A stretch of 64,000 nt of DNA from Propionispira raffinosivorans DSM 20765 (GTDB lineage Bacteria > Bacillota > Negativicutes > Selenomonadales > Selenomonadaceae), in contig NZ_KB905844.1 in assembly GCF_000381065.1 (NCBI RefSeq), positions 127,615-191,614 on the forward strand, written 5' to 3'. This document shows positions 54,180-63,955 of the stretch, piece after piece. Position numbers and translations under genes: made by a program. Under the pieces are notes generated by a model, which worked only from the letters and a program-made list of their open reading frames with translations, searched no databases and was not told where the DNA came from. Numbering within the stretch: position 1 is the stretch's first letter; the number at the start of each line of letters is the position of its first letter.

Positions 54180-56585
54180 TTATTTATTAAGTGCCTGCGG
54201 TGCAAGTTGTTCCATGGTATAAGCTTCAACGATATCGCCTTCGCGGAAATCCTTGAAGTTTTCAATCGTAACACCACATTCATAACCAAATGCTACTTCT
54301 TTTACATCATCCTTGAAGCGTCGAAGTGATTCAATTTGGCCTTCAAATACAACAATATTATCACGAATAATTCGGATACTAGAAGAATTTGTGAGTTTAC
54401 CTTCTAAAACATAAGAACCAGCAACAAGTGCTTTGGAGAATTTCATTACTTGACGGATTTCTGCTTTACCTTGAATAACTTCTTTAAACTGTGGTGCTAG
54501 CATTCCCGTCATAGCAGCTTCAACGTCGCCAATTGCTTCATAAATGACACGGTACGTACGAATATCGATACTTTCGTTATCAGCTAATTTACGTGCATTT
54601 GTGTCTGGACGTACATTAAATGCAATAATAAGTGCATTTGATGCAGAAGCAAGCATAACATCGGATTCATTAACAGCACCAACACCGGCATGAATGATGT
54701 TTACACGAACTTCATCATTTTTGTTTAGAGCCAATAGTGAACTGCTGAGAGCTTCGACAGACCCCTGTACATCGGCTTTAATTAAGATATTCAAATCTTT
54801 TATATTACCATCTTGAATTTGTTGGAAGAGATCATCTAACGATACTTTCTTCGAACGCATCAAATCATTACGTTGTTTTTCAATTCTCTTATCAGAAATT
54901 GAACGAGTCAATTTTTCATCCAGTGCCGCTAAAATATCTCCAGCTTCTGGAACATCTGATAACCCAAGAACTTCGACCGGAACGGAAGGACCCGCTTTTT
55001 TGACTTTTTCGCCACGGTCATTAATCATAGCACGTACTTTACCATGTGCAGTACCGGCAATAATTGAATCACCAATGCGAAGCGTTCCTGTTTGTACGAG
55101 AACGGTTGCAACTGGACCGCGTCCTTTATCAAGCTGTGCTTCAATAATAATACCACGTGCTTCGCGATCTGGATTTGCTTTGAGTTCTTGCATTTCAGCA
55201 ACAAGCAAAATCATTTCCAATAATTCTTTAATACCAAGTTTTTGTTTGGCAGAAACAGGAACCATAACCGTCTGACCACCCCAGTCTTCTGGAATGAGAT
55301 TGTGTTCAGCAAGCTGCTGTTTTACGTGGTCAGGGTTTGCGCCTGGACGATCTATTTTATTGATTGCGACAATAATTGGCACTTTTGCTGATTTTGCATG
55401 ATTGATTGCTTCAATTGTCTGTGGCATTACACCATCATCTGCTGCTACAACCAAAATTGCAATATCCGTAACTTGTGCACCACGAGCACGCATCGCTGTA
55501 AACGCTTCATGACCTGGTGTGTCTAAAAATACAATTTTTTTGCCTTGGCACATAACTTGATATGCACCAATATGCTGTGTGATTCCACCAGCTTCACGTT
55601 CAGTTACCGATGTTTTTCGGATTACATCCAATAAAGATGTCTTACCATGATCGACATGTCCCATAACGGTTACAACCGGAGGTCTATGAACAAGTGATTT
55701 AGGATCATCTTCTATTTCAGGAATTTCTGTAGGATCTTGTTCAGGTGGCAATTCTTCTACGACTACATCTAATTCACCAGCAAGAAGTGTTGCTGTATCA
55801 AAATCAATTTCCTGATTGATTGTTACCATAACGCCCATCATTAAAAGTTTTTTTATGATTTCAGTAACACTATAGCCCATCTTCATAGCAAGTTCTTTTA
55901 CTGTCAGAGATTCCCCAATTTTAATCAATTTAGGTCTGATTGGTTCTGGTTTAGGTGTATTGTATTGGATATGGTTATTTCTACCGCGGTTGTTGCCCCG
56001 ATAGTTTCTGCTGTTACGGCTGTTCGTGTTACGATTATTAGGATTGAATGTACTTTTATTTGCATTATTATTCATTCGTGAATTTTGCCCGCCTTGTTTA
56101 TTCGGCTGTGCGCCATTATTTGTATTGCTATTCTGCGTAGCAGCTGTAGTGTTGGCTGCTGTATTCGTTGCAGTATGATTCACTGCTGGTTTTGGTTTAT
56201 TAAAATTTGGATTACTTGGCCCTTTATGTGGGTTGGCTGAAACATTGTTATTTGGTTTTTGTGCTATAAATGGTCTGGGACCATCATTTTTACGTACTGG
56301 TTGTACGGGTGCTTTTGGTTTGAAATTGTTGTTTGGTGCGGCAGCTGCCGTTTTCGTTACAATTATAGTCGGAGCTGGCGTTGGAGTTGTAACTTTAGCT
56401 GCAACTTTTGTTTCCGTACTGGTTTTACCAGCAAATGTTTTTGTTATGATGTCTTTCTCTGTATCACCGACACTGCTCATATGATTTTTTGCTACTGTAT
56501 TATTATTACGCTCTAATATATCAAGAACCACCTTGCTTGTAGTATTAAATTCTTTTGCTAATTCATATATTCTGTATTTGGACAT
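54180..56585 (-). CDS. infB: Translation initiation factor IF-2
   Basis: An 801-residue GTPase delivering initiator tRNA. The N-terminal IF2N domain ('[21 protein letters not shown]') is followed by a long low-complexity linker (about residues 60-215) rich in Asn, Pro, Lys and Arg, then a second IF2N block ('[22 protein letters not shown]'), the G domain ('[16 protein letters not shown]', '[15 protein letters not shown]', 'NKID') and the beta-barrel domains. The asparagine-rich linker is unusual in composition but common in low-GC species. Confidence 0.97.
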   Translation of the reverse strand: MSKYRIYELAKEFNTTSKVVLDILERNNNTVAKNHMSSVGDTEKDIITKTFAGKTSTETKVAAKVTTPTPAPTIIVTKTAAAAPNNNFKPKAPVQPVRKNDGPRPFIAQKPNNNVSANPHKGPSNPNFNKPKPAVNHTATNTAANTTAATQNSNTNNGAQPNKQGGQNSRMNNNANKSTFNPNNRNTNSRNSRNYRGNNRGRNNHIQYNTPKPEPIRPKLIKIGESLTVKELAMKMGYSVTEIIKKLLMMGVMVTINQEIDFDTATLLAGELDVVVEELPPEQDPTEIPEIEDDPKSLVHRPPVVTVMGHVDHGKTSLLDVIRKTSVTEREAGGITQHIGAYQVMCQGKKIVFLDTPGHEAFTAMRARGAQVTDIAILVVAADDGVMPQTIEAINHAKSAKVPIIVAINKIDRPGANPDHVKQQLAEHNLIPEDWGGQTVMVPVSAKQKLGIKELLEMILLVAEMQELKANPDREARGIIIEAQLDKGRGPVATVLVQTGTLRIGDSIIAGTAHGKVRAMINDRGEKVKKAGPSVPVEVLGLSDVPEAGDILAALDEKLTRSISDKRIEKQRNDLMRSKKVSLDDLFQQIQDGNIKDLNILIKADVQGSVEALSSSLLALNKNDEVRVNIIHAGVGAVNESDVMLASASNALIIAFNVRPDTNARKLADNESIDIRTYRVIYEAIGDVEAAMTGMLAPQFKEVIQGKAEIRQVMKFSKALVAGSYVLEGKLTNSSSIRIIRDNIVVFEGQIESLRRFKDDVKEVAFGYECGVTIENFKDFREGDIVEAYTMEQLAPQALNK

Positions 56586-56599
56586 CGATCCACCCCCAT

Positions 56600-56923
56600 T
56601 TAGATTTCTGCTTTCCTATTGATGAGTTTTAATAAAGCTTTGATAAATCCATTATCAGCAAGAGCAATCGCTACACGGATATTTTTGCCGATAGTGGCTC
56701 CCAAATCATTTTTCGTTAAAACGTAATACATTTGGACCCCATATGTATCGGACATATCTTTATATTGTTTTTTCGCATTTTCGGATGCATCTGCTGCAAC
56801 TAAAAGAAGCGAAGCTTTACCAGCTTGTATATATTTCTCAACAGCAAATTCACCAGAAACTAATTTTCCTGCTTTTTGAGCCATACTAAGTAAATTTATT
56901 ATTTTTTTATCCGTATCATTCAT
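56600..56923 (-). CDS. ylxQ: L7Ae-family RNA-binding protein (YlxQ)
   Basis: A 107-residue protein of the L7Ae/L30e family: '[49 protein letters not shown]' followed by '[20 protein letters not shown]'. It probably binds kink-turn RNA. Its start overlaps the end of ylxR by eight bases, in the conserved nusA-ylxR-ylxQ-infB order. Confidence 0.92.
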   Translation of the reverse strand: MNDTDKKIINLLSMAQKAGKLVSGEFAVEKYIQAGKASLLLVAADASENAKKQYKDMSDTYGVQMYYVLTKNDLGATIGKNIRVAIALADNGFIKALLKLINRKAEI

Positions 56924-57191
56924 TGACTTGAAAAATCCCGGTTTTTAATTCTTCATAAATTTTACTATCCATCGCACTTTTAAAAGACTTTTCAAAACGA
57001 CGTTCTTTGACTGCTTTTGTAAAGCAATCGACATTATGACAAATATAGGCACCACGACCTGATTTTTTGCCGGTGAGATCAATCAAAAATTCACCTTCCG
57101 GCGTTCTGACAATACGAACTAAATCGCGTTTATCACGCATTTGTTGACAACCGATACACATTCGTTGTGGAATTTTTTTTTGCGTAACCAT
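56916..57191 (-). CDS. ylxR: YlxR/RnpM family protein
   Basis: A 91-residue nucleic-acid-binding protein. 'PQRMCIGCQQMRDKRDLVRIVRTPEGEFLIDLTGKKSGRGAYICHN' is the family signature, including the CxxC. The Bacillus homologue has been reported to modulate RNase P. It begins two bases after the nusA stop. Confidence 0.93.
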   Translation of the reverse strand: MVTQKKIPQRMCIGCQQMRDKRDLVRIVRTPEGEFLIDLTGKKSGRGAYICHNVDCFTKAVKERRFEKSFKSAMDSKIYEELKTGIFQVNE

Positions 57192-57193
57192 GC

Positions 57194-58306
57194 TTATTTA
57201 GCCTCCACTGAAAGATCTTTTTCAGCTTTTGCTGGTGAAACTTCAGTTGTTACCGCAATTTGTCCAGCAGCCTGTGTTTCACTCTTTATATCGATTTTCC
57301 AGCCAGTTAATTTCGCAGCTAAACGGGCATTTTGACCTTCTTTGCCAATTGCTAGCGATAATTGATAATCAGGAACAACAACTTTGGATATTTTTTCTTC
57401 TTCATTAGCATCGACGGATACTACTTTAGCCGGACTCAATGCATTTGCAATATATTTACCCGGATCTGCATTCCATTTTACAATATCGATTTTTTCGCCT
57501 TTTAATTCGTCTACAATTGATTGAACGCGCATACCCTTGTGACCAACGCAAGAACCAACGGGATCTATATCTTCATCTTTCGAAAATACAGCAATTTTCG
57601 AACGCATACCTGGTTCGCGTGCTACCGATTTGATTTCAACAATACCATCGTGAATTTCAGGAACTTCTAGTTCGAACAAACGTTTCAACAAGCCCGGATG
57701 CGTACGTGATACTAAAATCTGAGGACCTTTTGACGTTTTTTTCACTTCAATAATGTATGATTTCAAACGATCACCATGATTATATTGTTCAAATGGAATT
57801 TGTTCCGATGGCGTCAGAATTGCTTCTGCTTTACCAAGGTCGATAAATACATTTTTTGCTTCCATACGCTGTACAATACCAGTTAAAATATCACTTTCAC
57901 GATTGGAAAATTCTTCATAAATAATACCACGTTCTGCCTCGCGAACTCTTTGCACAACAACTTGTTTTGCTGTTTGGGCGGCAATACGACCAAAGTCAGC
58001 TGGAGTTACTTCTATTTCTATAATATCATCTATTTCATAGCCAGGATTAATCTGTCTTGCCTGTGCCAGACTCATTTCTACAATATCATTTTCTACTATT
58101 TCAATAATAGTTTTTCTCGCATAAACATGGAATTCTCCGGTAACCCTATCAAGTGAAACCCGTACATTTTGGGCTGAACTGAAATTTCTTTTATAAGCCG
58201 AAATCAAAGCTGCTTCAATTGCATCAAATAATATCTCTGGTGCAATTCCTTTTTCTTTACCTAACTGTTTAAAGGCTTCCATAAAGCCTTTATCTTTACT
58301 ACTCAT
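57194..58306 (-). CDS. nusA: Transcription termination/antitermination factor NusA
   Basis: A 370-residue factor binding RNA polymerase and nascent RNA. The N-terminal domain ('EAFKQLGKEKGIAPEILFDAIEAALISAYKR' region), an S1 domain ('RESDILTGIVQRMEAKNVFIDLGKAEAIL') and two KH domains ('DPVGSCVGHKGMRVQSIVDELKGEKIDIV' and 'SLAIGKEGQNARLAAKLTGW') are visible. It lacks the acidic C-terminal repeats of proteobacterial NusA, as is normal in Firmicutes. Confidence 0.97.
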   Translation of the reverse strand: MSSKDKGFMEAFKQLGKEKGIAPEILFDAIEAALISAYKRNFSSAQNVRVSLDRVTGEFHVYARKTIIEIVENDIVEMSLAQARQINPGYEIDDIIEIEVTPADFGRIAAQTAKQVVVQRVREAERGIIYEEFSNRESDILTGIVQRMEAKNVFIDLGKAEAILTPSEQIPFEQYNHGDRLKSYIIEVKKTSKGPQILVSRTHPGLLKRLFELEVPEIHDGIVEIKSVAREPGMRSKIAVFSKDEDIDPVGSCVGHKGMRVQSIVDELKGEKIDIVKWNADPGKYIANALSPAKVVSVDANEEEKISKVVVPDYQLSLAIGKEGQNARLAAKLTGWKIDIKSETQAAGQIAVTTEVSPAKAEKDLSVEAK

Positions 58307-58332
58307 TTAAATCCCCCTTATTCAATTGTATG

Positions 58333-58776
58333 TTAAAACTCAAGATGCAAACGAACCGATGCAGCCTTGTCGCGTGGAATAGAAATATCTTCTAAAATAA
58401 TTGCATCCTCAGTATAGCCGGTTAATTTACCGACTGTAACTTTTTCACCATTAATAGGCAGATACGTGGTTACTTCGACCATACTGCCTATTTGTCTTTG
58501 AAAATCTTTTTCTTTTTTTAAGATACGATCTAAGCCTGGTGAAGAAACTTCCAAAAAATAATTATCTTTAATTGGATCCAAAATATCTAATTTTTCTTCC
58601 AATTGCTCACTGAGCTGTTGACAATCTTCAATTTCAATACCGCCTTCTTTATCTATGAAGACTCTCAAATACCAGTGATGTTCTTTTATATATTCAACAT
58701 CAATCAATTCAATATTAGTGTCTTTAAGAAATTCTAACGCCATTTTTTCTACGATTTTTTCTATTTGATTTGCCAT
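58333..58776 (-). CDS. rimP: Ribosome maturation factor RimP
   Basis: A 147-residue 30S assembly factor. 'YIKEHHWYLRVFIDKEGGIEIEDCQQLSEQLEEKLD' and 'NYFLEVSSPGLDRILKKEKDFQRQIG' are diagnostic. It is the first gene of the long minus-strand cluster running to pnp, with a promoter at 58892-58920 and a leader of about 110 bases. Confidence 0.95.
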   Translation of the reverse strand: MANQIEKIVEKMALEFLKDTNIELIDVEYIKEHHWYLRVFIDKEGGIEIEDCQQLSEQLEEKLDILDPIKDNYFLEVSSPGLDRILKKEKDFQRQIGSMVEVTTYLPINGEKVTVGKLTGYTEDAIILEDISIPRDKAASVRLHLEF

Positions 58777-58834
58777 CGAAACACCTCCCGTACACGTGGA
58801 ATGAATAAAATATTAATTTTCTTAAATATAAGAG

Positions 58835-58862
58835 TAAAGAGTGGGTTTGCACCCACTCTTTA
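58835..58862 (-). promoter_or_regulatory. Hairpin in the rimP-nusA leader (possible attenuator)
   Basis: A perfect 12-bp stem TAAAGAGTGGGT / ACCCACTCTTTA with a 4-base loop, lying between the promoter and rimP. Read on the minus strand it is followed by the U-rich sequence CTCTTATATTT, so it may attenuate the operon. Confidence 0.5.
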
Positions 58863-58891
58863 GATATCACACTTAAATTTAATATAATTCT

Positions 58892-58920
58892 ATTATAGCA
58901 TCAGAGCAGATAAATGTAAA
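58892..58920 (-). promoter_or_regulatory. Promoter of the rimP-nusA-infB operon
   Basis: On the minus strand TTTACA (58915-58920) and TATAAT (58892-58897) are 17 bases apart, with an extended -10 TGC. The -35 overlaps the hairpin at 58903-58949 that ends the preceding gene. Confidence 0.65.
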
Positions 58921-58949
58921 CTATTATAGCGTCTACATTTATCTACTCT
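58903..58949 (-). terminator. Hairpin after the membrane protein gene
   Basis: A 19-bp stem with two mismatches (58903-58921 and 58931-58949), directly after the minus-strand membrane protein gene. It has little U-run, so termination would be partial. Confidence 0.5.
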
Positions 58950-58967
58950 AACAAGCCAGGAAATCTT

Positions 58968-59603
58968 TTAGCAAATTGAATTATTTTTTAACGAAGCAGC
59001 ATAATATTTTACAATTTTCACAATCATAAAATAAGCTAACAGTTCCGACAACTCCTCTACCGGCTGTCCTTGTTTATGGGCAAGCAACCAGTTGTGTTCG
59101 CCGATTGTTGCTAAAATAAAGCTGCTAAATCCAAGTGTAAGATACATTATAGGCAATGGTATCGCAACCACGGTATTCCACGGAATATTATAAATAAGAG
59201 CACTTATTACGCTAATAATAAACAACAGAATAATTCCTTGTATAATATTTGAATGTGGTAGTTGATTCATCGCAATTAATTCTGGGCCGGATGGCGTAAG
59301 CTTTGTTTGGAAAAGAACTCTGCCCCAGCTTAATTCACGACCAGCCAGCATCACAAAAAAAGCACCGATGGAAGCCCAAAGTTTTTTCCCTTGAGATGAA
59401 AGAGCTTCTATATAAAAATAAAAACTCATAAATACACCAATGAATAATATCATCACCTGTGAATTTTCTAAAATGCCATTTTCCCAACTGATTTGCGGTG
59501 GCAATATCCACGATAATGGAATGATGCACAACAGCCAAACTACGCCAAACCAACCAACAGAATCAATATGTTTATCAACGCATATCCTTCTAATTTTAAT
59601 CAT
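58968..59603 (-). CDS. Polytopic membrane protein of unknown function
   Basis: A 211-residue integral membrane protein with about six helices. The conserved-looking polar motifs 'AGRELSWGRVLF' and 'GEHNWLLAHKQGQPVEELSELLAYF' lie between hydrophobic segments and recall bacterial membrane proteins with E-SWG and EEL-E motifs; I cannot name the family with certainty. The glutamates and histidine near the membrane could form an active site. It sits between polC and rimP on the same strand, where many Firmicutes have no such gene. Confidence 0.65.
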   Translation of the reverse strand: MIKIRRICVDKHIDSVGWFGVVWLLCIIPLSWILPPQISWENGILENSQVMILFIGVFMSFYFYIEALSSQGKKLWASIGAFFVMLAGRELSWGRVLFQTKLTPSGPELIAMNQLPHSNIIQGIILLFIISVISALIYNIPWNTVVAIPLPIMYLTLGFSSFILATIGEHNWLLAHKQGQPVEELSELLAYFMIVKIVKYYAASLKNNSIC

Positions 59604-59955
59604 ATAAATAAATGTCTCCTTACCTTAAAATAGTACACAGATATTTACTATTCTAGATAAGTTAGCTGAAATCCTTTTCATTTGGAATAATTATTTTTAT
59701 CAATTAGGTTTGTTGATTCTCACCATACAAAATAAGCAAGTAAAAGTGCTCTGATTTTGCCTAGAAAAAATATAATAGCACCCATTCCGAGTTGCTCAAT
59801 CAATTATTGTAAAAAGAAAGAAGCTGCTCAGAAATTCGATGAATTAATGAGCAGCCAGCCTATCTTTTTTTGCTTTTCTCAAAAGCGTCAACAAAATGTC
59901 AACAATTTGATTTTATATACCAGAAACCTGTTGTAAATCAGGGGGATTCTGGTTT
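59604..59955. other. Intergenic region with two hairpins downstream of polC
   Basis: A stretch of 352 bases. It contains the polC terminator (59811-59855), a second stem CCAGAA...TTCTGG with inner CCTG/CAGG pairing right at the polC stop (59919-59953), and presumably the promoter of the membrane protein gene. Nothing else is apparent. Confidence 0.5.
59811..59855 (-). terminator. Terminator of polC
   Basis: Stem GCTGCTCA / TGAGCAGC with a 17-base loop; on the minus strand it is followed by TTCTTTCTTTTT. Confidence 0.7.
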
Positions 59956-62900
59956 TTACATAAACAGTTCCATTTGATCGCTTTCGGTCATACCAGTTAA
60001 ACAGCCGTGTTCACGCAGTATTTCCACAACGGTCTTTGAAATCCCCGTTCTTTTCTTTAAATCATCAATGGATGAAAATTCCCCGTCTTTTCTTGCTTCA
60101 ACGATATTTTTAGCAGCAGAGCTGCCCAGACCGTCTAAGGCGGCAAATGGTGGCTGCAATGATTTTTCGTGAATGACAAATTTATCCGCTAAAGAACCAT
60201 ATAAATCAACTTTTTCCACATAATAACCACGAATATACATTTCCCAAGCTAGTTCCAAGACAATTTGCAGACCTTTATCTTTCACAGACAGGTTTTCCAG
60301 CGCATCGAGTTCTTTTAGTCTGGCCTGAATCTGTTCTTTCCCCTGTGAAATCAGATTTGCATCAAATTCAGCAGCACGAATTGAAAAATAGGCCGCATAA
60401 AAGGCTAAAGGATAATGCACCTTGCAAAAAGCAATCCGATACGCCATCATAACATAGGCTGTCGCATGGGCTCTTGGAAATAGATACTTTATTTTCAAAC
60501 AAGATTCAATGTACCAGTCCGGGATACCGCCCGCTTTGAGTTTTTCAATAACATCAGGCTGGATACCCTTTCCTTTTCGTACATTTTCCATCGTTTTAAA
60601 CGAAAGCAGCGGATCAATTCCTTTATGGATCAGATACATCATGATATCGTCACGGGCTGAAATAGCATCAGACAGGGTTGAGGTTCCATTTCTGATGAGT
60701 TCTTGTGCATTGTCCAGCCATACATTGGTTCCATGAGAAAATCCGCTGATACGCACAAGGTCACTAAATTTTTTCGGCATGGTATCATCCAGCATCTGTC
60801 TTGTAAAACGAGTCCGAAATTCAGGAATACCAAATGTTCCTGAATTACTCCCGAGATCCTGTGGTGTTACCCCCAGTGCTGCAGTTGAAGAAAAGATACT
60901 CATCGTTGCCGGGTCATCAAATGGAATCGTTTTTGGGTCACGATGGGTCAGATCTTCTAGCATTTTAATAACCGTTGGATCATCATGTCCAAGAATATCG
61001 AGTTTAACCAACCGACTGCTGATGGAATGATAATCAAAATGTGTTGTAATCGTCGTGGTGTTTTTATCATCCGCTGGATGTTGTATCGGTGTAAAATGAT
61101 GTACATCCATATTGCGCGGGATAACCATTATGCCACCTGGATGCTGTCCAGTCGTTCGTTTGACGCCAGTACAGCCATCAACGAGACTATTGATATAAGC
61201 ATTGCGTTTTTTAAGACCTTTTTCATCAAAATATTTTCGTACATAGCCATAAGCAGTCTTATCTGCAACGGTGGCAATTGTTCCCGCCCGGAATACATTA
61301 TCTTTACCAAAGAGTTCCTCTGTATATTTATGGGCTACTGGTTGATAGTCCCCCGAAAAGTTTAAATCAATATCCGGTACTTTATCACCATCAAATCCCA
61401 TGAATACAGCAAAAGGAATATCATGACCATCCTTTGCTAAATCACTGCCGCAGACAGGACATGTTTTATCCGGTAAATCGAAACCACAGCCATAGGAGCC
61501 ATCCGTGATAAACTCACTATATTGGCATTTTGGACAATACCAATGCGGTGGCAGCGGATTAACTTCCGTAATATCCGTCATCGTCGCTACAAAAGAAGAG
61601 CCAACGGACCCTCTAGACCCAACCAGGTAACCATCATCTAGTGATTTTTTTACAAGCTTATGAGCAATGAGATATAGTACTGCAAATCCATGCCCAATGA
61701 TAGAATCTAATTCTAACGTCAAGCGATCTTGAACAATCTGCGGCAAATTTTCTCCATAGAGAAATTTTGCCTTATCATAAGACATGTTTTTAATATCATC
61801 ATCTGCGCCTGGGATCATTGGAGAATATAAATCGTCAGGAATCGGTTTAAATACTTCAATCATTTCATTAATTTTCCTTGGATTTGTTACGACCGCTTCA
61901 TATGCTTTTTCTTCGCCTAAGTATTGAAATTCAGCCAGCATTTCTTCTGTCGTTCGCAAATAAAGTGGTGGCTGCATATCCGCATCTTTAAATCCTTTGC
62001 CTTTCATCAAAATCGCTCGATAAATTTGATCTTCCGGATTTAAAAAATGGACATCACAGGTTGCAATCAACATCTTATTTTGTTGTTTCGCAAGCTGCGC
62101 TACTTTTAGATTGATTTTTATCAAGTCATCATCGGACTGAATATGCGGGAAGTCATCGCTGCGTACTAAAAATTCATTGTTGCCGATTGGCTGTATTTCC
62201 AGATAATCATAGAATTTAGCAATTTCCAGTAATTCTTCATCACTTTGTCCGGCAACAATTGCCCGAATTAGTTCACCCGCTTCACAAGCTGAGCCGACTA
62301 TTACGCCTTCGCGAAATTCAGCAATAATTTTACGGGGGATTCGCGGCTGCTTATGCAGGTATTTTAGATGTGCAAGAGAAACCATTTGATATAAATTACG
62401 CAGACCTACTGGATTTTTTGCCAATAAGATAATATGATTGGCTCTTTTTTGCTGGTAATCGTCGCCCACTAAATAGCCTTCAATACCATAAATAATCTTG
62501 ATATCAAGTTTTTGTTCTTTGATTACTTTCGCGGCTTCCGGAAAAGCCTGGACAACACCATGGTCCGTAATAGCAATCGCTGGCCAGCCCCATTTTGCTG
62601 CAGTACACACAAGTTTCTTAACGGAAACCACCGCGTCCATATTACTCATGTGCGTATGTGCGTGAAGTTCCACTCTTTTTTCCGTTGCTAAATCCATTCG
62701 TCCTTTCACAGCTGTTTTATACATGCTATCAACAAACATGACAAAATCATTTTGGAATGTATCGAATTTGATCGAGCCTTTAATTTTTACGAACATACCT
62801 TTACTGAGAGCACTCTGGACACGTTCAAATTCATCTTTATCCTTAAAAAATGTTTTACAACTTATACCGTCACTTTTATCGGCAATATCAAAGGTTAAAA

Positions 62901-63681
62901 GCTTCGTACCTGTCTTGAATTCACGTACATCAAAATCACCCATTGTACCTTCAAAAATCGTATTTTTTATTTCACCATCTACGTCATTGATCGGTACTGC
63001 TTCGCCTTGAATCATTTTACCAAAAATCAATGGTGAATTATTTACTTTGGCAGTGCCCTTATCCGTACTCCCTGTTTTCGCAGCGACTGCATCTTTCTTC
63101 TGTGTTTCAATTTGCAGCGCTTCAAGAAATTCGGGAGTCATAAAATCATCTGCCTGAGAAAATTGATTTTCAGCGGCATCTTTTGTACTATATTGTATTT
63201 CACAGCAAAAATTCAGTGTATCAGAAATTACCAGCTTCATCATTTTGATTACAGAATGTGCTGCTAAAATTTCTTCAGCAAGTTCACCAAATAATTCCAA
63301 GGTTAAGGTATTTCCATCAAAATGGCGTTTTGAATGCATTAACAGATGTGTCACCGTTGGATTGCCTGCGGCAGTTTGTTTAACGATTTTTTTCCATTCG
63401 CGTTCAATATAGGCTTCCAAATCAATTACATCCTGATAGAAGAAAACTTGGTTTATTTGGCACTTTTCAGCGATATGAACAGATGTTCGATCGATTAAGG
63501 TATTGGGCAATCGATTTCTGGTTTGTAGGAGGATTTCCCATGAATTGTTTTTTAAATTAATTTCTACATGTTTTATTTTACATTCCTGTAATAGTTTTTT
63601 TTCTTGATCGTTTGTCGACATCGTATGAACTAAACGCCAAAAATCATTACCATCTTTAGGAATTATACAGTATTTCTGCAT
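59956..63681 (-). CDS. polC: DNA polymerase III PolC lacking the exonuclease domain
   Basis: A 1241-residue replicative polymerase, about 200 residues shorter than the usual 1430-1450. An N-terminal domain and OB fold ('GDFDVREFKTGTKLLTFDIADKSDG') precede the PHP domain ('VELHAHTHMSNMDAVVSV', 'AITDHGVVQAFPEA'), in which the proofreading exonuclease is normally inserted. Here 'KIIYGIEGYLVGDDY' runs directly into 'ANHIILLAKNPVGLRNLYQMVS', and no 'DVETTG' motif exists. The zinc finger ('CPKC...CPVCG'), the active site 'DIDLNFSGDYQ' (about 768) and the 'RTTGQHPGGIMVIP' block are intact. ATG 63681 follows AGAGG. Confidence 0.95.
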   Translation of the reverse strand: MQKYCIIPKDGNDFWRLVHTMSTNDQEKKLLQECKIKHVEINLKNNSWEILLQTRNRLPNTLIDRTSVHIAEKCQINQVFFYQDVIDLEAYIEREWKKIVKQTAAGNPTVTHLLMHSKRHFDGNTLTLELFGELAEEILAAHSVIKMMKLVISDTLNFCCEIQYSTKDAAENQFSQADDFMTPEFLEALQIETQKKDAVAAKTGSTDKGTAKVNNSPLIFGKMIQGEAVPINDVDGEIKNTIFEGTMGDFDVREFKTGTKLLTFDIADKSDGISCKTFFKDKDEFERVQSALSKGMFVKIKGSIKFDTFQNDFVMFVDSMYKTAVKGRMDLATEKRVELHAHTHMSNMDAVVSVKKLVCTAAKWGWPAIAITDHGVVQAFPEAAKVIKEQKLDIKIIYGIEGYLVGDDYQQKRANHIILLAKNPVGLRNLYQMVSLAHLKYLHKQPRIPRKIIAEFREGVIVGSACEAGELIRAIVAGQSDEELLEIAKFYDYLEIQPIGNNEFLVRSDDFPHIQSDDDLIKINLKVAQLAKQQNKMLIATCDVHFLNPEDQIYRAILMKGKGFKDADMQPPLYLRTTEEMLAEFQYLGEEKAYEAVVTNPRKINEMIEVFKPIPDDLYSPMIPGADDDIKNMSYDKAKFLYGENLPQIVQDRLTLELDSIIGHGFAVLYLIAHKLVKKSLDDGYLVGSRGSVGSSFVATMTDITEVNPLPPHWYCPKCQYSEFITDGSYGCGFDLPDKTCPVCGSDLAKDGHDIPFAVFMGFDGDKVPDIDLNFSGDYQPVAHKYTEELFGKDNVFRAGTIATVADKTAYGYVRKYFDEKGLKKRNAYINSLVDGCTGVKRTTGQHPGGIMVIPRNMDVHHFTPIQHPADDKNTTTITTHFDYHSISSRLVKLDILGHDDPTVIKMLEDLTHRDPKTIPFDDPATMSIFSSTAALGVTPQDLGSNSGTFGIPEFRTRFTRQMLDDTMPKKFSDLVRISGFSHGTNVWLDNAQELIRNGTSTLSDAISARDDIMMYLIHKGIDPLLSFKTMENVRKGKGIQPDVIEKLKAGGIPDWYIESCLKIKYLFPRAHATAYVMMAYRIAFCKVHYPLAFYAAYFSIRAAEFDANLISQGKEQIQARLKELDALENLSVKDKGLQIVLELAWEMYIRGYYVEKVDLYGSLADKFVIHEKSLQPPFAALDGLGSSAAKNIVEARKDGEFSSIDDLKKRTGISKTVVEILREHGCLTGMTESDQMELFM

Positions 63682-63818
63682 ATTGATTAAGCCTCTTTCT
63701 TTATCCATCATCTAAAAAAATCAAATGGATATAGAACATTCTCTATTATCCGATTACGTTATATTTTATCACACACGCCGCTGTATTGATAGCTTGCTTT
63801 TACCATCAATCGTTCGTT

Positions 63819-63955
63819 AAGTCATGACCTCCGGTAAACCGGAGGCTTGCTCAAGCCCTGGAAGGGCATATTACTAACATAAGCCCCTCAAGGGGCGTCC
63901 GAATGGTCTAACCAACGTTTTACTTTTTCGGGCGACCCCTAAAGGGGCTTTTTAT
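63819..63955 (-). mobile_element. Right end of an IS200/IS605-type element with guide-RNA-like hairpins
   Basis: A run of short perfect hairpins: CCTCCGG-TAAA-CCGGAGG (63828-63845), GCTTG-CT-CAAGC, GCCCT-GGA-AGGGC, GCCCC-TCAA-GGGGC (63883-63896) and CCCC-TAAA-GGGG (near 63938). Such hairpin series lie at the 3' end of tnpB genes, where the omega RNA is produced and TnpA recognises a terminal hairpin. It follows the putative tnpB stop on the minus strand. Assignment rests on architecture, not on a match to a named IS. Confidence 0.55.

Noticed and set aside
62430..62510. Frameshift or sequencing gap as the cause of the short PolC
   Set aside because: The reading frame is open through the joint and flanking segments align in order with normal PolC domains, so a clean domain absence is the simpler reading; an in-frame assembly deletion cannot be fully excluded.
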